64,000 nucleotides of DNA from Dietzia sp. B32 (GCF_024732245.1 NZ_CP093845.1:1240001-1304000), one strand, 5' to 3'. Shown: positions 43,642 to 53,050, numbered from the stretch's first letter. The notes: generated by a model from the sequence alone, not told the origin. Program-made: numbers and translations.

Positions 43642-45075
43642 TCACCACCCGTCGTACCCCGGCGCCAACGTGGCCCACGGCGCGGCCGCCTCGAGCTGCC
43701 CCGACAACCGCAGCAGCAGGTCCTCGCGGGCGTAGTCGGCGACCAGCTGCACGCCCACCGGCAATCCCCGCTCGTCGGCGCCGAGCGGCAGGGAGATCGC
43801 CGGCTGGCCCGACAGGTTGAACATGCCCGTGCACGCCGAGTACGCCGACGACCGCGTCCACATCGAGCCCGGGTCGGTGACGTCCAGGTAGCCCAGCTCC
43901 GGGGTGGTGGAGGGCAGGGTCGGCAGCATCAGCACGTCCACGCCGCCGGGCCCGAACAGCTCGGCCACGCGCCAGCCGGTCCGGTGGGCGGTCTGCAGCG
44001 CCCGGGCCACGTCAGGTGCGGAGTGGGTCATGGCGTTGTCGAGGATCACCCGCGTCCAGGGCTCGATGTCGTCGTCGTCGAGGTCCCTTCCCAGCGCGGC
44101 GAGGCGCGCGTCGACGGTCGCCCGCAGCTGGGCGCCCATGATGACACCGACGGCGGACATCGCCTCCAGCACGTCGACGCCCAGCTCGACCTCCCGCACC
44201 TCGTGGCCGAGCCCGGTGAGCAGCCCGGCGGTGTGGTCGACGACGGCGGTGCACGCGGCGTCGGTGGGGAACGGCCCGGGCGCGACCCGCAGCATCCCCA
44301 CCCGGAGACGACCCGGGTCGGCGCCGACCTCGTCGAGGAACGGCCGCGGCGGCGTGGGCGCACCGTAGGCGTCGCCCGGGCGGTGGCCGGCCACGGCGTC
44401 GAGCAGCGCGGCGCTGTCGCGGACGGTGGTGGTCAGGGCGTGGTGGTAGGACAACGGCGAGGCCAGTGCGTCGGGGTGCGGCCACGTGGGGACGCGTCCG
44501 CGGCTGGGTTTGAGGCCGACCAGTCCGCACATCGCGGCGGGGATGCGGATGGAGCCGCCGCCATCGGTGCCGTGCGCGACCGGCACCATGCCCGAGGCGA
44601 CCGCCGCCGCCGACCCGCCGCTCGACCCGCCGGTGGAGTACCCCGTGTCCCACGGGTTGCGGCACGGGCCGTGCAGCAGCGACTCGGTGGTGGTGGACTT
44701 GCCCATCTCGGGCACGTTCGTCGTGCCGAGCACCACCATCCCGGCCGCCTTGTAGCGCTGCACGACGGTGCTGTCCACGTCCGCGACGACGTCGGCGAGC
44801 AGCCGGGAACCGTCGGCGGCGGGCAGCCCGGCCACATCGGTGCCGAGTGCCTTGATGACGATCGGCACCCCCCGCAGCGGGCCGTCGGGAAGCCCCGCCT
44901 CCACCTCGGCGCGCGCGGCGTCGAAACGTGTCGCGACCATGGCGTTGAGCTCCGGGTCGAGGCGCTCGATGCGGGTGATGGCCTCCTCCAGCACCTCGGC
45001 GGCGCTCGTGGCGCCGGCGCGGATGTCGCCGGCCAGGGCGAGCGCGTCGCGGGTCGGGGTGGGGGTGTCGGTCAC
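43642..45075 (-). CDS. Amidase signature family hydrolase
   Basis: 477 residues. The catalytic Ser-cisSer-Lys triad is visible: Lys in [10 protein letters not shown] (about residue 74) and the serines in the [16 protein letters not shown] amidase signature ([15 protein letters not shown]). [28 protein letters not shown] follows as usual. It hydrolyses an amide such as an acylamide, nicotinamide-type or aryl-acyl amide; the specific substrate is not deducible. GTG 45075 follows GAAAGG. It is the last gene of a four-gene operon starting at 47237. Confidence 0.9.
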   Translation of the reverse strand: MTDTPTPTRDALALAGDIRAGATSAAEVLEEAITRIERLDPELNAMVATRFDAARAEVEAGLPDGPLRGVPIVIKALGTDVAGLPAADGSRLLADVVADVDSTVVQRYKAAGMVVLGTTNVPEMGKSTTTESLLHGPCRNPWDTGYSTGGSSGGSAAAVASGMVPVAHGTDGGGSIRIPAAMCGLVGLKPSRGRVPTWPHPDALASPLSYHHALTTTVRDSAALLDAVAGHRPGDAYGAPTPPRPFLDEVGADPGRLRVGMLRVAPGPFPTDAACTAVVDHTAGLLTGLGHEVREVELGVDVLEAMSAVGVIMGAQLRATVDARLAALGRDLDDDDIEPWTRVILDNAMTHSAPDVARALQTAHRTGWRVAELFGPGGVDVLMLPTLPSTTPELGYLDVTDPGSMWTRSSAYSACTGMFNLSGQPAISLPLGADERGLPVGVQLVADYAREDLLLRLSGQLEAAAPWATLAPGYDGW

Positions 45076-45132
45076 GGGGTGGCCTTTCGTGGGCGCGGGG
45101 ATGGTGGGACGACGACGAGGACGACGACGAGG

Positions 45133-45972
45133 TCAGCCCCAGCGGGACTGGCCGCCGTCCAACGGGATGGTCGCACCGCTCAGGTACGAGGCCTCCGCCG
45201 AGCACAGCCAGGCGACGGGCCGGCCGATGTCGGCGAGGGGGTCGCCCACCCGGCCGGCGGGGATGCCTGCGACGAACTCGGCGGCCTCCTCCGGGTTGTT
45301 CTCCATCCACCAGTCGAGTCCGGGGCTGTGTGCGTGCGGGGCCACGTTGAGCGCGCGGATTCCCTCGGCGGCCCACTCGTAGGCGGCGGCGCGGGTGAGG
45401 GCGCGGACGGCCTCCTTGACCGCGGAGTAGATGCCGTAGTTGGCGGCGTCCCAGCGAACGGCCGCGGAGGTGACGAGGTTGATGACGGTGCCGCCCCCGC
45501 GCTTGGCCATCTCGGGGCGGGCGAGCTTCATCAGGGTCAGGGAGACGCGGGGGCCGCCCTCGAAGGCCTTGCGGAAGTCGTCGTCGGGGTAGTCCGACAG
45601 CGGCAGCGGCATGGCCATGTTGGCATTGTTGACGAGGATGTCCACACCGCCGAGGCGCTCTACGGCCGTGGCGATGATCTGTTCCGGCGCGCCGTCGGTG
45701 ACGATGTCGGCGGCCAGACACTCGGCGGTGCCGCCGGCGGAGCGGATCTCCTCGGCGACGCGCTCGAGCTTGTGCATCTTGCGTCCGACCAGCAGGACCG
45801 CCGCGCCGGATTCGGCGAGGCCGAGCGAGATGCCGCGGCCGACGCCCTGGCCTCCGCCCGTGACGATCGCGACCTTCCCGGCCAGCCGGTTGTCGCGGTC
45901 GGCTCCCGGCTGGGCGGTGGTGCCCGGCTGGGCGCCCGCCGCGGGCGTGGTCTGGGTGGGGTTCTCGGTCAT
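45133..45972 (-). CDS. SDR family oxidoreductase (paralogue of the gene at 25236)
   Basis: 279 residues. [43 protein letters not shown] and YSAVK in YGIYSAVKEAVRALTRAA give an intact SDR. From there to the C-terminus ([42 protein letters not shown]) it tracks the 25236 protein almost residue for residue, while the N-terminal ~28 residues differ. ATG 45972 has GGAGG five bases upstream. It sits between the amidase and a TauE-type permease. Confidence 0.88.
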   Translation of the reverse strand: MTENPTQTTPAAGAQPGTTAQPGADRDNRLAGKVAIVTGGGQGVGRGISLGLAESGAAVLLVGRKMHKLERVAEEIRSAGGTAECLAADIVTDGAPEQIIATAVERLGGVDILVNNANMAMPLPLSDYPDDDFRKAFEGGPRVSLTLMKLARPEMAKRGGGTVINLVTSAAVRWDAANYGIYSAVKEAVRALTRAAAYEWAAEGIRALNVAPHAHSPGLDWWMENNPEEAAEFVAGIPAGRVGDPLADIGRPVAWLCSAEASYLSGATIPLDGGQSRWG

Positions 45973-46012
45973 GGGGTCCTCCGTGGTTGATCTGGATGTC
46001 GGCGAGCGGTGA

Positions 46013-46741
46013 TCACGCCGTGACGATGGTGAGCAGGCCGGCGACCACCACGAGGGCGATCACGGCCGAGCGGAACACGTGGGTGGGCAGGCGTCGAGCG
46101 ATGGCGATCCCCAGCTGGTTGGCCGACACCCCGGCGACGGTGCACACCAGGAGAAGTGGTGCCAGGCCCGGCAGGTCGATGCCGGTTCCGGTCCACAGCA
46201 GCGTCAGCGCGACGACGCTGGTGACGACGAAGTAGCCCGCGAGGTCGGCGATGAACGCCAGGGGCGGGAGTCTGGCCCTGCCGAGCAGGAGTACGACGGG
46301 CGGCCCGTTGAGCGAGGTGGTGGTGGACAGGTAGCCGCCGATCGCCCCGACCGTGGCCGTGACGAGCGCCGAGGGCGGGCGGGCGTGGTGGGTGGTGGGC
46401 AGCGCCATCGCGAGGCCGCACAGGACGGTGATGGCGCCGGCGGCCGGCTGGAGGTGCTGCTCGGGCAGCAGGCCCAGTGTCCGTACGCCCAGCCACGCCC
46501 CCGGCACGCTGGCCGCGCCGAGGACCGCTACGCGTCGCCAGGTGATGTGTCGGCGCAACTGCACGGTGACGCCGACCCGTGTGACCAGCGCGACCACCAG
46601 GTTGACAGCCACGGTCTCCGGCAATCCGATCCCCGCCGTGAGCATGAGCGGGGTGGCGATGAGCGCGGTTCCGAAGCCGGTGGCCCCGCCGATCACCGAG
46701 GCGGCCGCGACGCACAGCGCCGCGATGACGATCAGGCCCAC
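46013..46741 (-). CDS. TauE/SafE family permease in the amidase operon
   Basis: 242 residues, shorter than the other two TauE proteins in the window but with the same plan of two repeats. ASVIGGATGFGTALIATPLMLTAGI opens the first, GAIGGYLSTTTSLNGPPVVLLL the second, for about seven or eight helices. It could import the amidase substrate or export a small organic acid or sulfonate produced by the pathway. GTG 46741, ribosome site AGGTGA. Gap of 19 bp to the NTF2-like gene. Confidence 0.82.
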   Translation of the reverse strand: MGLIVIAALCVAAASVIGGATGFGTALIATPLMLTAGIGLPETVAVNLVVALVTRVGVTVQLRRHITWRRVAVLGAASVPGAWLGVRTLGLLPEQHLQPAAGAITVLCGLAMALPTTHHARPPSALVTATVGAIGGYLSTTTSLNGPPVVLLLGRARLPPLAFIADLAGYFVVTSVVALTLLWTGTGIDLPGLAPLLLVCTVAGVSANQLGIAIARRLPTHVFRSAVIALVVVAGLLTIVTA

Positions 46742-46760
46742 ACGTCACCTGCTCGTGCCG

Positions 46761-47237
46761 TCACGTCGCGTCGGCGGGTGCGAGGTGGTTGTCGTTGAGC
46801 TGGAAGCTGGGCACGTCCTTGAGGTTGATCATCGCCTCGTAGGTGCGCTTGTAACCGGTCTTCGTGATCATCCAGCGGCCGTCGATGCGCGCGTAGTTGT
46901 CGGAGTAGAACGCGCTGCCGAAGATCATCGTGTCGAAGGCGGGCACGATCACCCGGTCCTGCAGGTACCAGCGGCCCGTGGCGGTGTCACCGTCGACCTC
47001 GATCTCCGGGTGGTGGGCCTGGTGTTCGGTGATGACGTCGTCGGTCATCTGGCCCTGCAACCCTGTGACCACCTCGTCGCGACCGGTGTAGGACAGCCGC
47101 TTGCCGTAGGACGCGGTGACGTCGGGCGCCAGCGTCTGGGCGAGCTCGTCCCACAGCCGCAGGTCGACGCAGCGCAGGTAGCGGTACTTGAGTGATTTGA
47201 TGGCGTCGATGTCGTCGCGGCGGTCGGGAGTGCTCAT
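46761..47237 (-). CDS. NTF2/SnoaL-like family protein
   Basis: 158 residues. DAIKSLKYRYLRCVDLRLWDELAQTLAPDVTASYGKRLSYTGRDEVVTGL and RWYLQDRVIVPAFDTMIFGSAFYSDNYARIDGRWMITKTGYKRTYE form the cone-shaped alpha+beta fold of SnoaL-like isomerases/hydratases and ring-hydroxylating dioxygenase beta-like proteins. ATG 47237 has GAAAGG upstream. It is the first gene of the operon controlled by the adjacent 22-bp operator. Reaction unknown. Confidence 0.85.
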   Translation of the reverse strand: MSTPDRRDDIDAIKSLKYRYLRCVDLRLWDELAQTLAPDVTASYGKRLSYTGRDEVVTGLQGQMTDDVITEHQAHHPEIEVDGDTATGRWYLQDRVIVPAFDTMIFGSAFYSDNYARIDGRWMITKTGYKRTYEAMINLKDVPSFQLNDNHLAPADAT

Positions 47238-47288
47238 CGCGGGCCTTTCGGAAGGGGTCGGGGCGCGCGTGTCGCGCGCACAGCAGAG

Positions 47289-47310
47289 ACTGTAGTCAAT
47301 TGTGTACAGT
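47289..47310. promoter_or_regulatory. 22-bp imperfect palindromic operator, TetR regulon
   Basis: ACTGTA..CAATTG..TACAGT lies midway between the NTF2-like operon start (47237) and the TetR start (47317). Only four of 22 positions break the symmetry. The same element occurs twice at 26088-26132. Confidence 0.75.
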
Positions 47311-47316
47311 TCGGGA

Positions 47317-47991
47317 ATGGAAACCGGGAAGAATGCCGTCGGAGGCGCGTCGGGCGCCCGGAACGGCGACGACAACCGCCGCGACGACGACAACCGCGAC
47401 GACGACAACGAGGGCAGCCCGTCCCCCACACGCCCGACCGGCCGCGACGAGGTCCGCTCGGCCGTCATGCGGGAGGCCCGCCGGTTGCTGTCCGAGCGCG
47501 GTCCGAACGTCCCGCTGCGCGATATCGCCGATGCGGCGCAGGTCAATCTCGGTCTGATCCACCGCCACATTGGCCGCAAGGACGCGCTGCTCACCGAGGT
47601 GATGCAGGACGCCGTGCGCTACGGCGCCGCCCGCCTGGAGAATCTCGACGACGCGGGCGAGGCCGTCCGCGGGATGCTTCTCGGCGCCTCGTCGCACCCG
47701 GAGATCAGCCGACTGCTCGCGTGGCTGGCCCTGGACCGGGAGGCGGCGTTCCCGCCGATGGTCGATCCCTCGCAGCGGCCGGCCGCCGCCCTGCGCCGCA
47801 TGACCTCTCCCCCTCCCGCCGGTGATGTCGAGCTGCTGCTGGTCTTCACCGCCGTGTACGGCTGGCCCGTGCTGCGGGGGGCACTGCTGGACGCGCTCGA
47901 CATCCCCGAGGCCGACCGCGACGGCATCGACGAACGCCTCGCGGACCTGCTGGCCCGCGTCGTCACCGGCGCGGCCGGATCCGACCGGTAG
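47317..47991 (+). CDS. TetR family regulator of the amidase/SDR operon
   Basis: 224 residues. A ~40-residue Asp/Arg-rich leader precedes the HTH ERGPNVPLRDIADAAQVNLGLIHRHIGRKDALL, where 'LIHRHIG' replaces the commoner 'LYYHF'. ATG 47317 begins seven bases after the operator, so it is likely autorepressed and nearly leaderless. Divergence from the NTF2-TauE-SDR-amidase operon, and shared operators at 26 kb, make it the predicted local regulator of both. Confidence 0.82.
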   Translation: METGKNAVGGASGARNGDDNRRDDDNRDDDNEGSPSPTRPTGRDEVRSAVMREARRLLSERGPNVPLRDIADAAQVNLGLIHRHIGRKDALLTEVMQDAVRYGAARLENLDDAGEAVRGMLLGASSHPEISRLLAWLALDREAAFPPMVDPSQRPAAALRRMTSPPPAGDVELLLVFTAVYGWPVLRGALLDALDIPEADRDGIDERLADLLARVVTGAAGSDR

Positions 47992-48018
47992 CCCGGACGC
48001 CGGCCCGGGGACCCCGTG

Positions 48019-49578
48019 TCAGGCGTTTGCCGGGCCGGGCTGATCCCAGGCGGCCGGTCCGGACTGCTCCGGGGCCGCGGGCACGGGCTCGGTCGGCCCC
48101 TGGTCGAGGCGGAACGGCGGGTACTCGTCGCGCAGGAGCAGGACGTACGAGGCGACCCGGTAGACCCAGCGGTTGAGGCCGACGTTCAGCGCGAACAGCC
48201 CCGGCGGGTAGCGCCCGGTGAACAGCAGGCCGATCGCGGCGATGAGGACCAGCAGTCCCAGCAGGGTGAAGCCTGCGCTGACCCCGCCGGTGTCGGTCGA
48301 GGCGTTGGCGGCCACCGAACCGCCGCCGGTGATGATCCCGACGATCAGCAGGTGCGGGATGACCAGCAGCCACCACTTGACCAGCACCAGTCCCCGCGAC
48401 AGGTGCTCGGGGTAGACGATCTCCAGGTCGGCGGGATAGTCGGCCCGACCGAGCGCGAACGGCGGGTAGCGGTCGGTACCGAGGGCGGCGTAGGCGTAGA
48501 AGCCGACCCGCCAGTGCCAGCGCATCGCCCCCTCGGTGAAGGAGAACCACGAGCGTGGGTAACGGCCGGTGAACAGGATCGTCAGGCCCGCGGCCACGGC
48601 GACGACGACCGTCGCGAAGCCGAGGATCGCCAGGACGAGGTAATGCGGGATGGCCAGCAGCCACTTGATCAGCCACAGCCCGCGGGAGACGCCCGGGTCC
48701 AGGTGCCCGGTCAGCCGCAGCGGGTCAGGGCCTGTGACAGCGCCCGCCGTACCCCCGGCCGGGTCACGGCGGTCCACGTCGCGCCCCAGTCCGGCCGCGC
48801 CGAACAGGATCAGTGAGATTCCCAGCGCGAGGGCGACGAGACCGGCGATGAGTGTGCCGGGATTGGCCAGTCCGAAGAGCTCGGTGTGCGCTCCGGCCTG
48901 CACGTCCACCCATACCGGACGACTGCCCTCGCCGTTCATCACCACGATCACCCAGGTTCCGGACTCCGGGGTCACGGTGAGCGTCTGCTGCGTTGAACCG
49001 ATGGTGGAGTGCTCCCAGAACCCCTCCTCGGCCGGAGGTCCGGGCACCCGCGTACCGGGGATCTCGTCGAGGTCGTCGGACAGAGTCGAGCTGGTCGACC
49101 AACCCGAGGTGTCGACCCCGTAGCCCTCGGCCCAGGGGTCCGCCCCGAACACCGCGTGCGGTACGTCGCGGAGGTATCGGTCGACGTCCTCGACGGACGC
49201 GATCCCCAGGAACACCCGCTGGCCCGGGATCACGGGGGTCGCGCGGACCTGGACGCTGATCACGTCCTCGGCGTCGATCGACCCCAGGGTGCCCTCACCC
49301 TCCCCGAGGTCCACGGTGAACGGAGCGGTCACGATCGCGTTGCCGACCGATCGGAACTCCTCGGTATCGGTGTAGGCGTACCGCCCGTCCCGTTGTGAGT
49401 TCTCGGCGGCGGTGAGGAAAATGCCCGCTGCGCTCAGCGCCAGGCCGAGCGAGGTGAGCAGCACGCCCACGACGAGCATGACCCAGTTGAGTGGACGGGT
49501 CCCCCGTTCCGATGGGGCCGGGGTCGCCGTGCCGGGGGTCGAGTAGCGGTCGGACGGAGAGGGTTGCGGAGCACCCAT
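48019..49578 (-). CDS. Membrane protein with two DUF4389 repeats
   Basis: 519 residues. After a first membrane helix (NWVMLVVGVLLTSLGLALSAAGIF) comes an extracytoplasmic domain of ~180 residues with no cysteine. The C-terminal half has two DUF4389 units, each with a helix pair and an FTGRYPxxxFxxxxGxxRWxxRV motif (GRYPRSWFSFTEGAMRWHWRV and GRYPPGLFALNVGLNRWVYRV). The family is of unknown function and common in actinobacteria. A 20-bp AT-rich perfect palindrome at 49636-49655 is in its promoter. Confidence 0.85.
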   Translation of the reverse strand: MGAPQPSPSDRYSTPGTATPAPSERGTRPLNWVMLVVGVLLTSLGLALSAAGIFLTAAENSQRDGRYAYTDTEEFRSVGNAIVTAPFTVDLGEGEGTLGSIDAEDVISVQVRATPVIPGQRVFLGIASVEDVDRYLRDVPHAVFGADPWAEGYGVDTSGWSTSSTLSDDLDEIPGTRVPGPPAEEGFWEHSTIGSTQQTLTVTPESGTWVIVVMNGEGSRPVWVDVQAGAHTELFGLANPGTLIAGLVALALGISLILFGAAGLGRDVDRRDPAGGTAGAVTGPDPLRLTGHLDPGVSRGLWLIKWLLAIPHYLVLAILGFATVVVAVAAGLTILFTGRYPRSWFSFTEGAMRWHWRVGFYAYAALGTDRYPPFALGRADYPADLEIVYPEHLSRGLVLVKWWLLVIPHLLIVGIITGGGSVAANASTDTGGVSAGFTLLGLLVLIAAIGLLFTGRYPPGLFALNVGLNRWVYRVASYVLLLRDEYPPFRLDQGPTEPVPAAPEQSGPAAWDQPGPANA

Positions 49579-49635
49579 TGTGATTCCTCGGATGTAGGCA
49601 TCACAGCCCGCACCGGGATCGGCGGAGCCGCTGAG

Positions 49636-49655
49636 AAATAACTATATAGTTATTT
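49636..49655. promoter_or_regulatory. Perfect 20-bp AT-rich palindrome
   Basis: AAATAACTATATAGTTATTT, in a genome where such AT density is rare, 58 bp upstream of the DUF4389 gene and 137 bp before the acyltransferase. Likely a regulator binding site; the regulator is not identified. Confidence 0.6.
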
Positions 49656-49791
49656 AGCGAGTACGGCGGTACCGATTGGGTCTCGTTTTGCCGACGTCGC
49701 CTCACCCACCCCACGAGGTTCCCCGACCTGCACCACTCGCCGCCGGGGTCCGTCACCGACCCCGGGCCGGGAACTGCCCTAGGGTGGCGGG

Positions 49792-50406
49792 GTGATCCGC
49801 CGACTCGTCTCCCGCCTCTACTGGTTCTTCAGTCGTTGGGAACTGTCGACCCGGCCGGCTCCGGATCGACCGACGGTGCTGCTGGGCGCACCCCACACGT
49901 CCAACTGGGACTTCGTGTTGATGCTCGGCATCGCCTGGCGACTGGGCCTCGATATCCACTGGCTGGGCAAGTCCAGCCTCTTCACCGGGTGGCGCGGGCC
50001 GATCATGCGGGCACTCGGAGGGGTCCCCGTCGATCGGGCGAACCCTGCCCGGGTCGTCGAGGACATGGTCCGGCAGGTCGACGCGGGAGAGACGTTCGGC
50101 CTGGTCGTCACCCCGGATGGCACCCGCAGCGGCCACACGCACTGGAAATCGGGTTTCTACAGGATCGCCCGGGAGACGGGCCTGCCGGTGACGTTGGGTT
50201 ACGTGGACCGCACCACGATGACGACCGGGCTGGGCCCGACGATCGACCTGACCGGTGACGTGGCGGCGGACATGGACCGGATCCGGGCCTTCTACTCGGA
50301 CAAGGCCGGGTTCCATCCCGACAAGCGGGTGGAGCCGCGCCTGGTGGACGAGAGTCGGACGGCGACCCCGGACGCCGGGCTGCCGCAGGAGCAGTTCGAC
50401 TCCTGA
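49792..50406 (+). CDS. 1-acyl-glycerol-3-phosphate acyltransferase-like protein
   Basis: 204 residues of the PlsC fold. GAPHTSNWDFVLMLGIAW carries the catalytic His-x4-Asp (HTSNWD), GKSSLFTGWRGPIMRALGGVPVDR is motif II, and VVTPDGTRS stands in for the EGTRS motif. Variants with HTSNWD and PDGTRS form a distinct bacterial group, and their acyl acceptor is not certain. GTG 49792 is the only sensible start. The next gene begins 38 bp later on the same strand. Confidence 0.82.
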   Translation: MIRRLVSRLYWFFSRWELSTRPAPDRPTVLLGAPHTSNWDFVLMLGIAWRLGLDIHWLGKSSLFTGWRGPIMRALGGVPVDRANPARVVEDMVRQVDAGETFGLVVTPDGTRSGHTHWKSGFYRIARETGLPVTLGYVDRTTMTTGLGPTIDLTGDVAADMDRIRAFYSDKAGFHPDKRVEPRLVDESRTATPDAGLPQEQFDS

Positions 50407-50444
50407 GATTCCGCTCGCGCCCGTCCGTGCGCGACACTGGTGAC

Positions 50445-50885
50445 GTGGACGGCCTGCGCGTGACCCCGGGGCCCGGCGCGCCCCGTGGCCTCATGGTGCC
50501 GGCGGCGGAACTGATCGAGCGGTTCTCGCGCTCGTCCGGGCCCGGCGGCCAGCACGTCAACACGGCCGACTCGCGGGTGCAGCTGAGCATCGACCTGGGC
50601 ACCACGACGGCGTTGGACGAGGTCCAGCGTGAACGGGTACTGCGCGCTCTCGCCCCGAGGCTGTCCGGCACGGTGCTCACCGTGAGCGCCGAGGAGCACC
50701 GGTCGCAGCGCCGCAACCGCGCGGCGGCTCGGCAGCGCCTCGAGGAGTTGTTACGCGAAGCGGTGGCGCCGCCGGTCGCCAGGCGTCCGACCCGACCCAC
50801 CCGCGGTTCGCAGCGGCGGCGTGTCCAGCATGAACGCCGCCGGGCCGAGGTCAAGCGCAACCGCAGACGCCCCGGCCTCGACTGA
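50445..50885 (+). CDS. arfB: Peptidyl-tRNA hydrolase ArfB-like (YaeJ family)
   Basis: 146 residues. The RF-1 domain has the catalytic GGQ in SRSSGPGGQHVNTADSRVQLSIDL, and the C-terminal tail is very basic (RPTRPTRGSQRRRVQHERRRAEVKRNRRRP), as needed to enter the empty mRNA channel of a stalled ribosome. ArfB rescues ribosomes on non-stop mRNA. GTG 50445 is chosen to begin at VDGLRVTPGPGAP; an upstream GTG at 50427 would add six residues. Confidence 0.9.
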   Translation: MDGLRVTPGPGAPRGLMVPAAELIERFSRSSGPGGQHVNTADSRVQLSIDLGTTTALDEVQRERVLRALAPRLSGTVLTVSAEEHRSQRRNRAAARQRLEELLREAVAPPVARRPTRPTRGSQRRRVQHERRRAEVKRNRRRPGLD

Positions 50886-50909
50886 CACGAGCCGGAACGC
50901 AGGAACGAG

Positions 50910-52190
50910 TCAGCGCTGCGGCCCGGCCAGCCCCGTCGCGGGGAGCGAGACGAACCCGCGGGTGAACGGCGAGAGCGCTCGCACCGCCGAGCCCCGGTCG
51001 ACCCCCACCGTCGGGTGCGCGACGTAGAGCTCCTCCACCGCGATCCGGGCCTGGAGGCGAGCGAAGTGCGAACCGATGCAGAAGTGCGGGCCGCGGGCGA
51101 ACCCCAGGTGCCCGGCGATCTCGCGGGTGATGTCGAGTTGCTCGGCGGTGGGACCGAACTCGCGCTCGTCGCGATTGGCCGAGCCGTAGAGCATCATCAC
51201 CTTCTCCCCCGCCGGGATCGTCGTCCCGCCGACGGCCACCTCGCGGGTGGTCGTCCGCGCGAGCGCCTGCACGCTCGACTCGAAGCGCAGGCACTCCGAG
51301 AGCGCCCCGGGGATCAACCCGGGGTCGGCCGCGAGCATCTCCCGCTGCCGCGGATGGGAGTCGAGCAGCGCGACTGTGTGCGAGATGAGGTTGCCGGTGG
51401 TGTCGTTGCCGCCGGCGACGATGACAAAGCAGAAGCCGAGGATGTCCCAGTCGTCCAGCCGCTCGCCCTCGATCTCGGCCAGCGTCAGTGCGGAGATGAG
51501 GTCGTCGCCCGGGCGGGCCCGTCGCTCGGCGATGAGCTCACCGAAGTAGCCGAACATCTCCGCCACCGCGTCCACCGCCCCGCCCTCGAGACCAGCCGGG
51601 CGGAATCCCTCCTCCTGCAGGGTCGTCAGCGCGCTGACCCACGGGCCGAACAGCGGGCGGTCCGCTGCCGGCAGGTCGAACAGGTGGGCCAGCACGAATG
51701 TCGGGATCTGCGCGCTGAAGTCGCGGTGGAGATCGACCACCTCGTCGTCGTCGTACCTCTGGGCCATCTCCGCCAGCCGCCCCCGGACGAACTCGCGGAT
51801 CCGCGGTTCGGTCGCGGCGACGCGCTTCGGGGAGAACGCCTTGGCCAGCAGCCGCCGTTTCCCGGAGTGCTCGGGCGGGTCCATCATGACGATCGTCGGC
51901 GCGAGGCCCAGTTTCTCGATCTCGTCGCGGTAGAAGGTCAGGCCGCTCGCGGAGGAGAAGGTCGCGGGGTCGCACACGGCGGCATCGACGTCGGCGTAGC
52001 GCGACAGCGCCCAGAAGTCGGGCTGGGCGGCGGTTCCGTCCCCGGGGTGGAAGTGCACGGGGTCGGTCTCGCGCAGCAGACGGTAGCCGGGGTACGGATC
52101 GGCGAGGTGCGCGGGGTCGAACGGGTCGAACGTGGGGGCCGTCGCCGGCTGCTGCATCATGGCGGGCTGTGTCATGGCGCGCGGGGTCAT
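50910..52190 (-). CDS. Cytochrome P450
   Basis: 426 residues. I-helix AGGNDTTGNLI, ExxR in ECLRFESS and the haem ligand loop GFARGPHFCIGSHFAR are intact, so it should be an active soluble class I P450. PAEHSG-like PPEHSGKRRLLAKAFSPKRV and the length resemble CYP142/CYP125-neighbour families, but I cannot assign a family number. ATG 52190 is used since GTG 52205 falls inside the operator palindrome. No ferredoxin or reductase gene is adjacent. Divergent from a TetR gene. Confidence 0.92.
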   Translation of the reverse strand: MTPRAMTQPAMMQQPATAPTFDPFDPAHLADPYPGYRLLRETDPVHFHPGDGTAAQPDFWALSRYADVDAAVCDPATFSSASGLTFYRDEIEKLGLAPTIVMMDPPEHSGKRRLLAKAFSPKRVAATEPRIREFVRGRLAEMAQRYDDDEVVDLHRDFSAQIPTFVLAHLFDLPAADRPLFGPWVSALTTLQEEGFRPAGLEGGAVDAVAEMFGYFGELIAERRARPGDDLISALTLAEIEGERLDDWDILGFCFVIVAGGNDTTGNLISHTVALLDSHPRQREMLAADPGLIPGALSECLRFESSVQALARTTTREVAVGGTTIPAGEKVMMLYGSANRDEREFGPTAEQLDITREIAGHLGFARGPHFCIGSHFARLQARIAVEELYVAHPTVGVDRGSAVRALSPFTRGFVSLPATGLAGPQR

Positions 52191-52197
52191 GGCGCCA

Positions 52198-52216
52198 TTT
52201 AACACTGACTGTTAAA
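52198..52216. promoter_or_regulatory. Perfect 7-5-7 operator between P450 and TetR genes
   Basis: TTTAACA-CTGAC-TGTTAAA, eight bases upstream of the P450 start and 31 before the TetR start. A clear TetR-type repressor site for the divergent pair. Confidence 0.75.
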
Positions 52217-52246
52217 CAATGGGAAGGGTCGATCTAGACTCGGGAC

Positions 52247-52909
52247 GTGCCCCGCTCCACCGCCACCCGAGGATCCGCCACCTCACCGCGTTCCACTACC
52301 CCACGCGCCACCGCCACCCGGGACGCGCTCTACCTCGCCGGGCTGCGCCGCTTCGCCTCGGACGGCTGGCGGACGGCTCGGGTCCGCGACATCGTGGCCG
52401 ATGCCGGCCAGGGCAACGACTCGGCGATCAATTACCACTTCGGCGGCCGCGCGGGACTGCTCGGCGAGGTGCTGCACCGCGGCGTGGCGCGGATGGAGGC
52501 GGAGCGACGCGCGGACCTGCACACGTGGGCGTCGTCGCCGCCCGACCTCGCCGAGATCGTCCGGGCCGTGGTGTCCCCGTTGGCGGACCTGCTGGACGAC
52601 GACGAGGGCCGCTGGACGCTCCGGGTGATCGGCCAGCTGGGAGCGCTCGCAGAGGTGGGCCGGACGGTCAGCACCGGACCTGTCGCGGACACCGCACTGC
52701 AGGACCAGCTGGAGATGCTGGTCGCGGCCGCGACGGCGGCGTGCGGCCCGGACCTGGCCCGCCACCGGGTCCGGCAGTTCATCGTGATGCTCACCGCCGA
52801 GCTCGCGGCGCGGGCCAGCGATCCCCCCGGGGTCGGTCCCGCGCACGGGACATACGTGGCCGACCTGATCGACGGGTTCGGGCGAGGGCTCGCGCGGCCC
52901 GCTCCCTGA
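52247..52909 (+). CDS. TetR family regulator of the P450 gene
   Basis: 220 residues. After a Ser/Thr/Arg-rich leader comes the HTH DGWRTARVRDIVADAGQGNDSAINYHFGGRAGLLGEVL, again the NxSAxxYHFG subtype seen at 34637. It is divergent from the P450 with the operator between them, so it almost certainly represses the P450 and itself. GTG 52247 is the start that leaves the operator upstream. Ligand unknown. Confidence 0.87.
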   Translation: MPRSTATRGSATSPRSTTPRATATRDALYLAGLRRFASDGWRTARVRDIVADAGQGNDSAINYHFGGRAGLLGEVLHRGVARMEAERRADLHTWASSPPDLAEIVRAVVSPLADLLDDDEGRWTLRVIGQLGALAEVGRTVSTGPVADTALQDQLEMLVAAATAACGPDLARHRVRQFIVMLTAELAARASDPPGVGPAHGTYVADLIDGFGRGLARPAP

Positions 52910-53050
52910 CCACGGTTGCGCAGCGCACGCCCTGAGGCGTCGAACTGTCGGCCGTGACCGGGTCGCACCCCAGGGCGGTCGTGCGTGTCCGGGTTGCAAC
53001 CGAATAGCGGCCGAACCTCTCTCGACGACGGAACCGAATCGGCGCACACT

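Noticed and set aside
43102-45990. A ~960-codon plus-strand open frame across the binding protein end, repeat array, amidase and SDR
   Set aside because: It crosses a terminator and a repeat array and shows no domain; the opposite-strand amidase and SDR have complete catalytic motifs.
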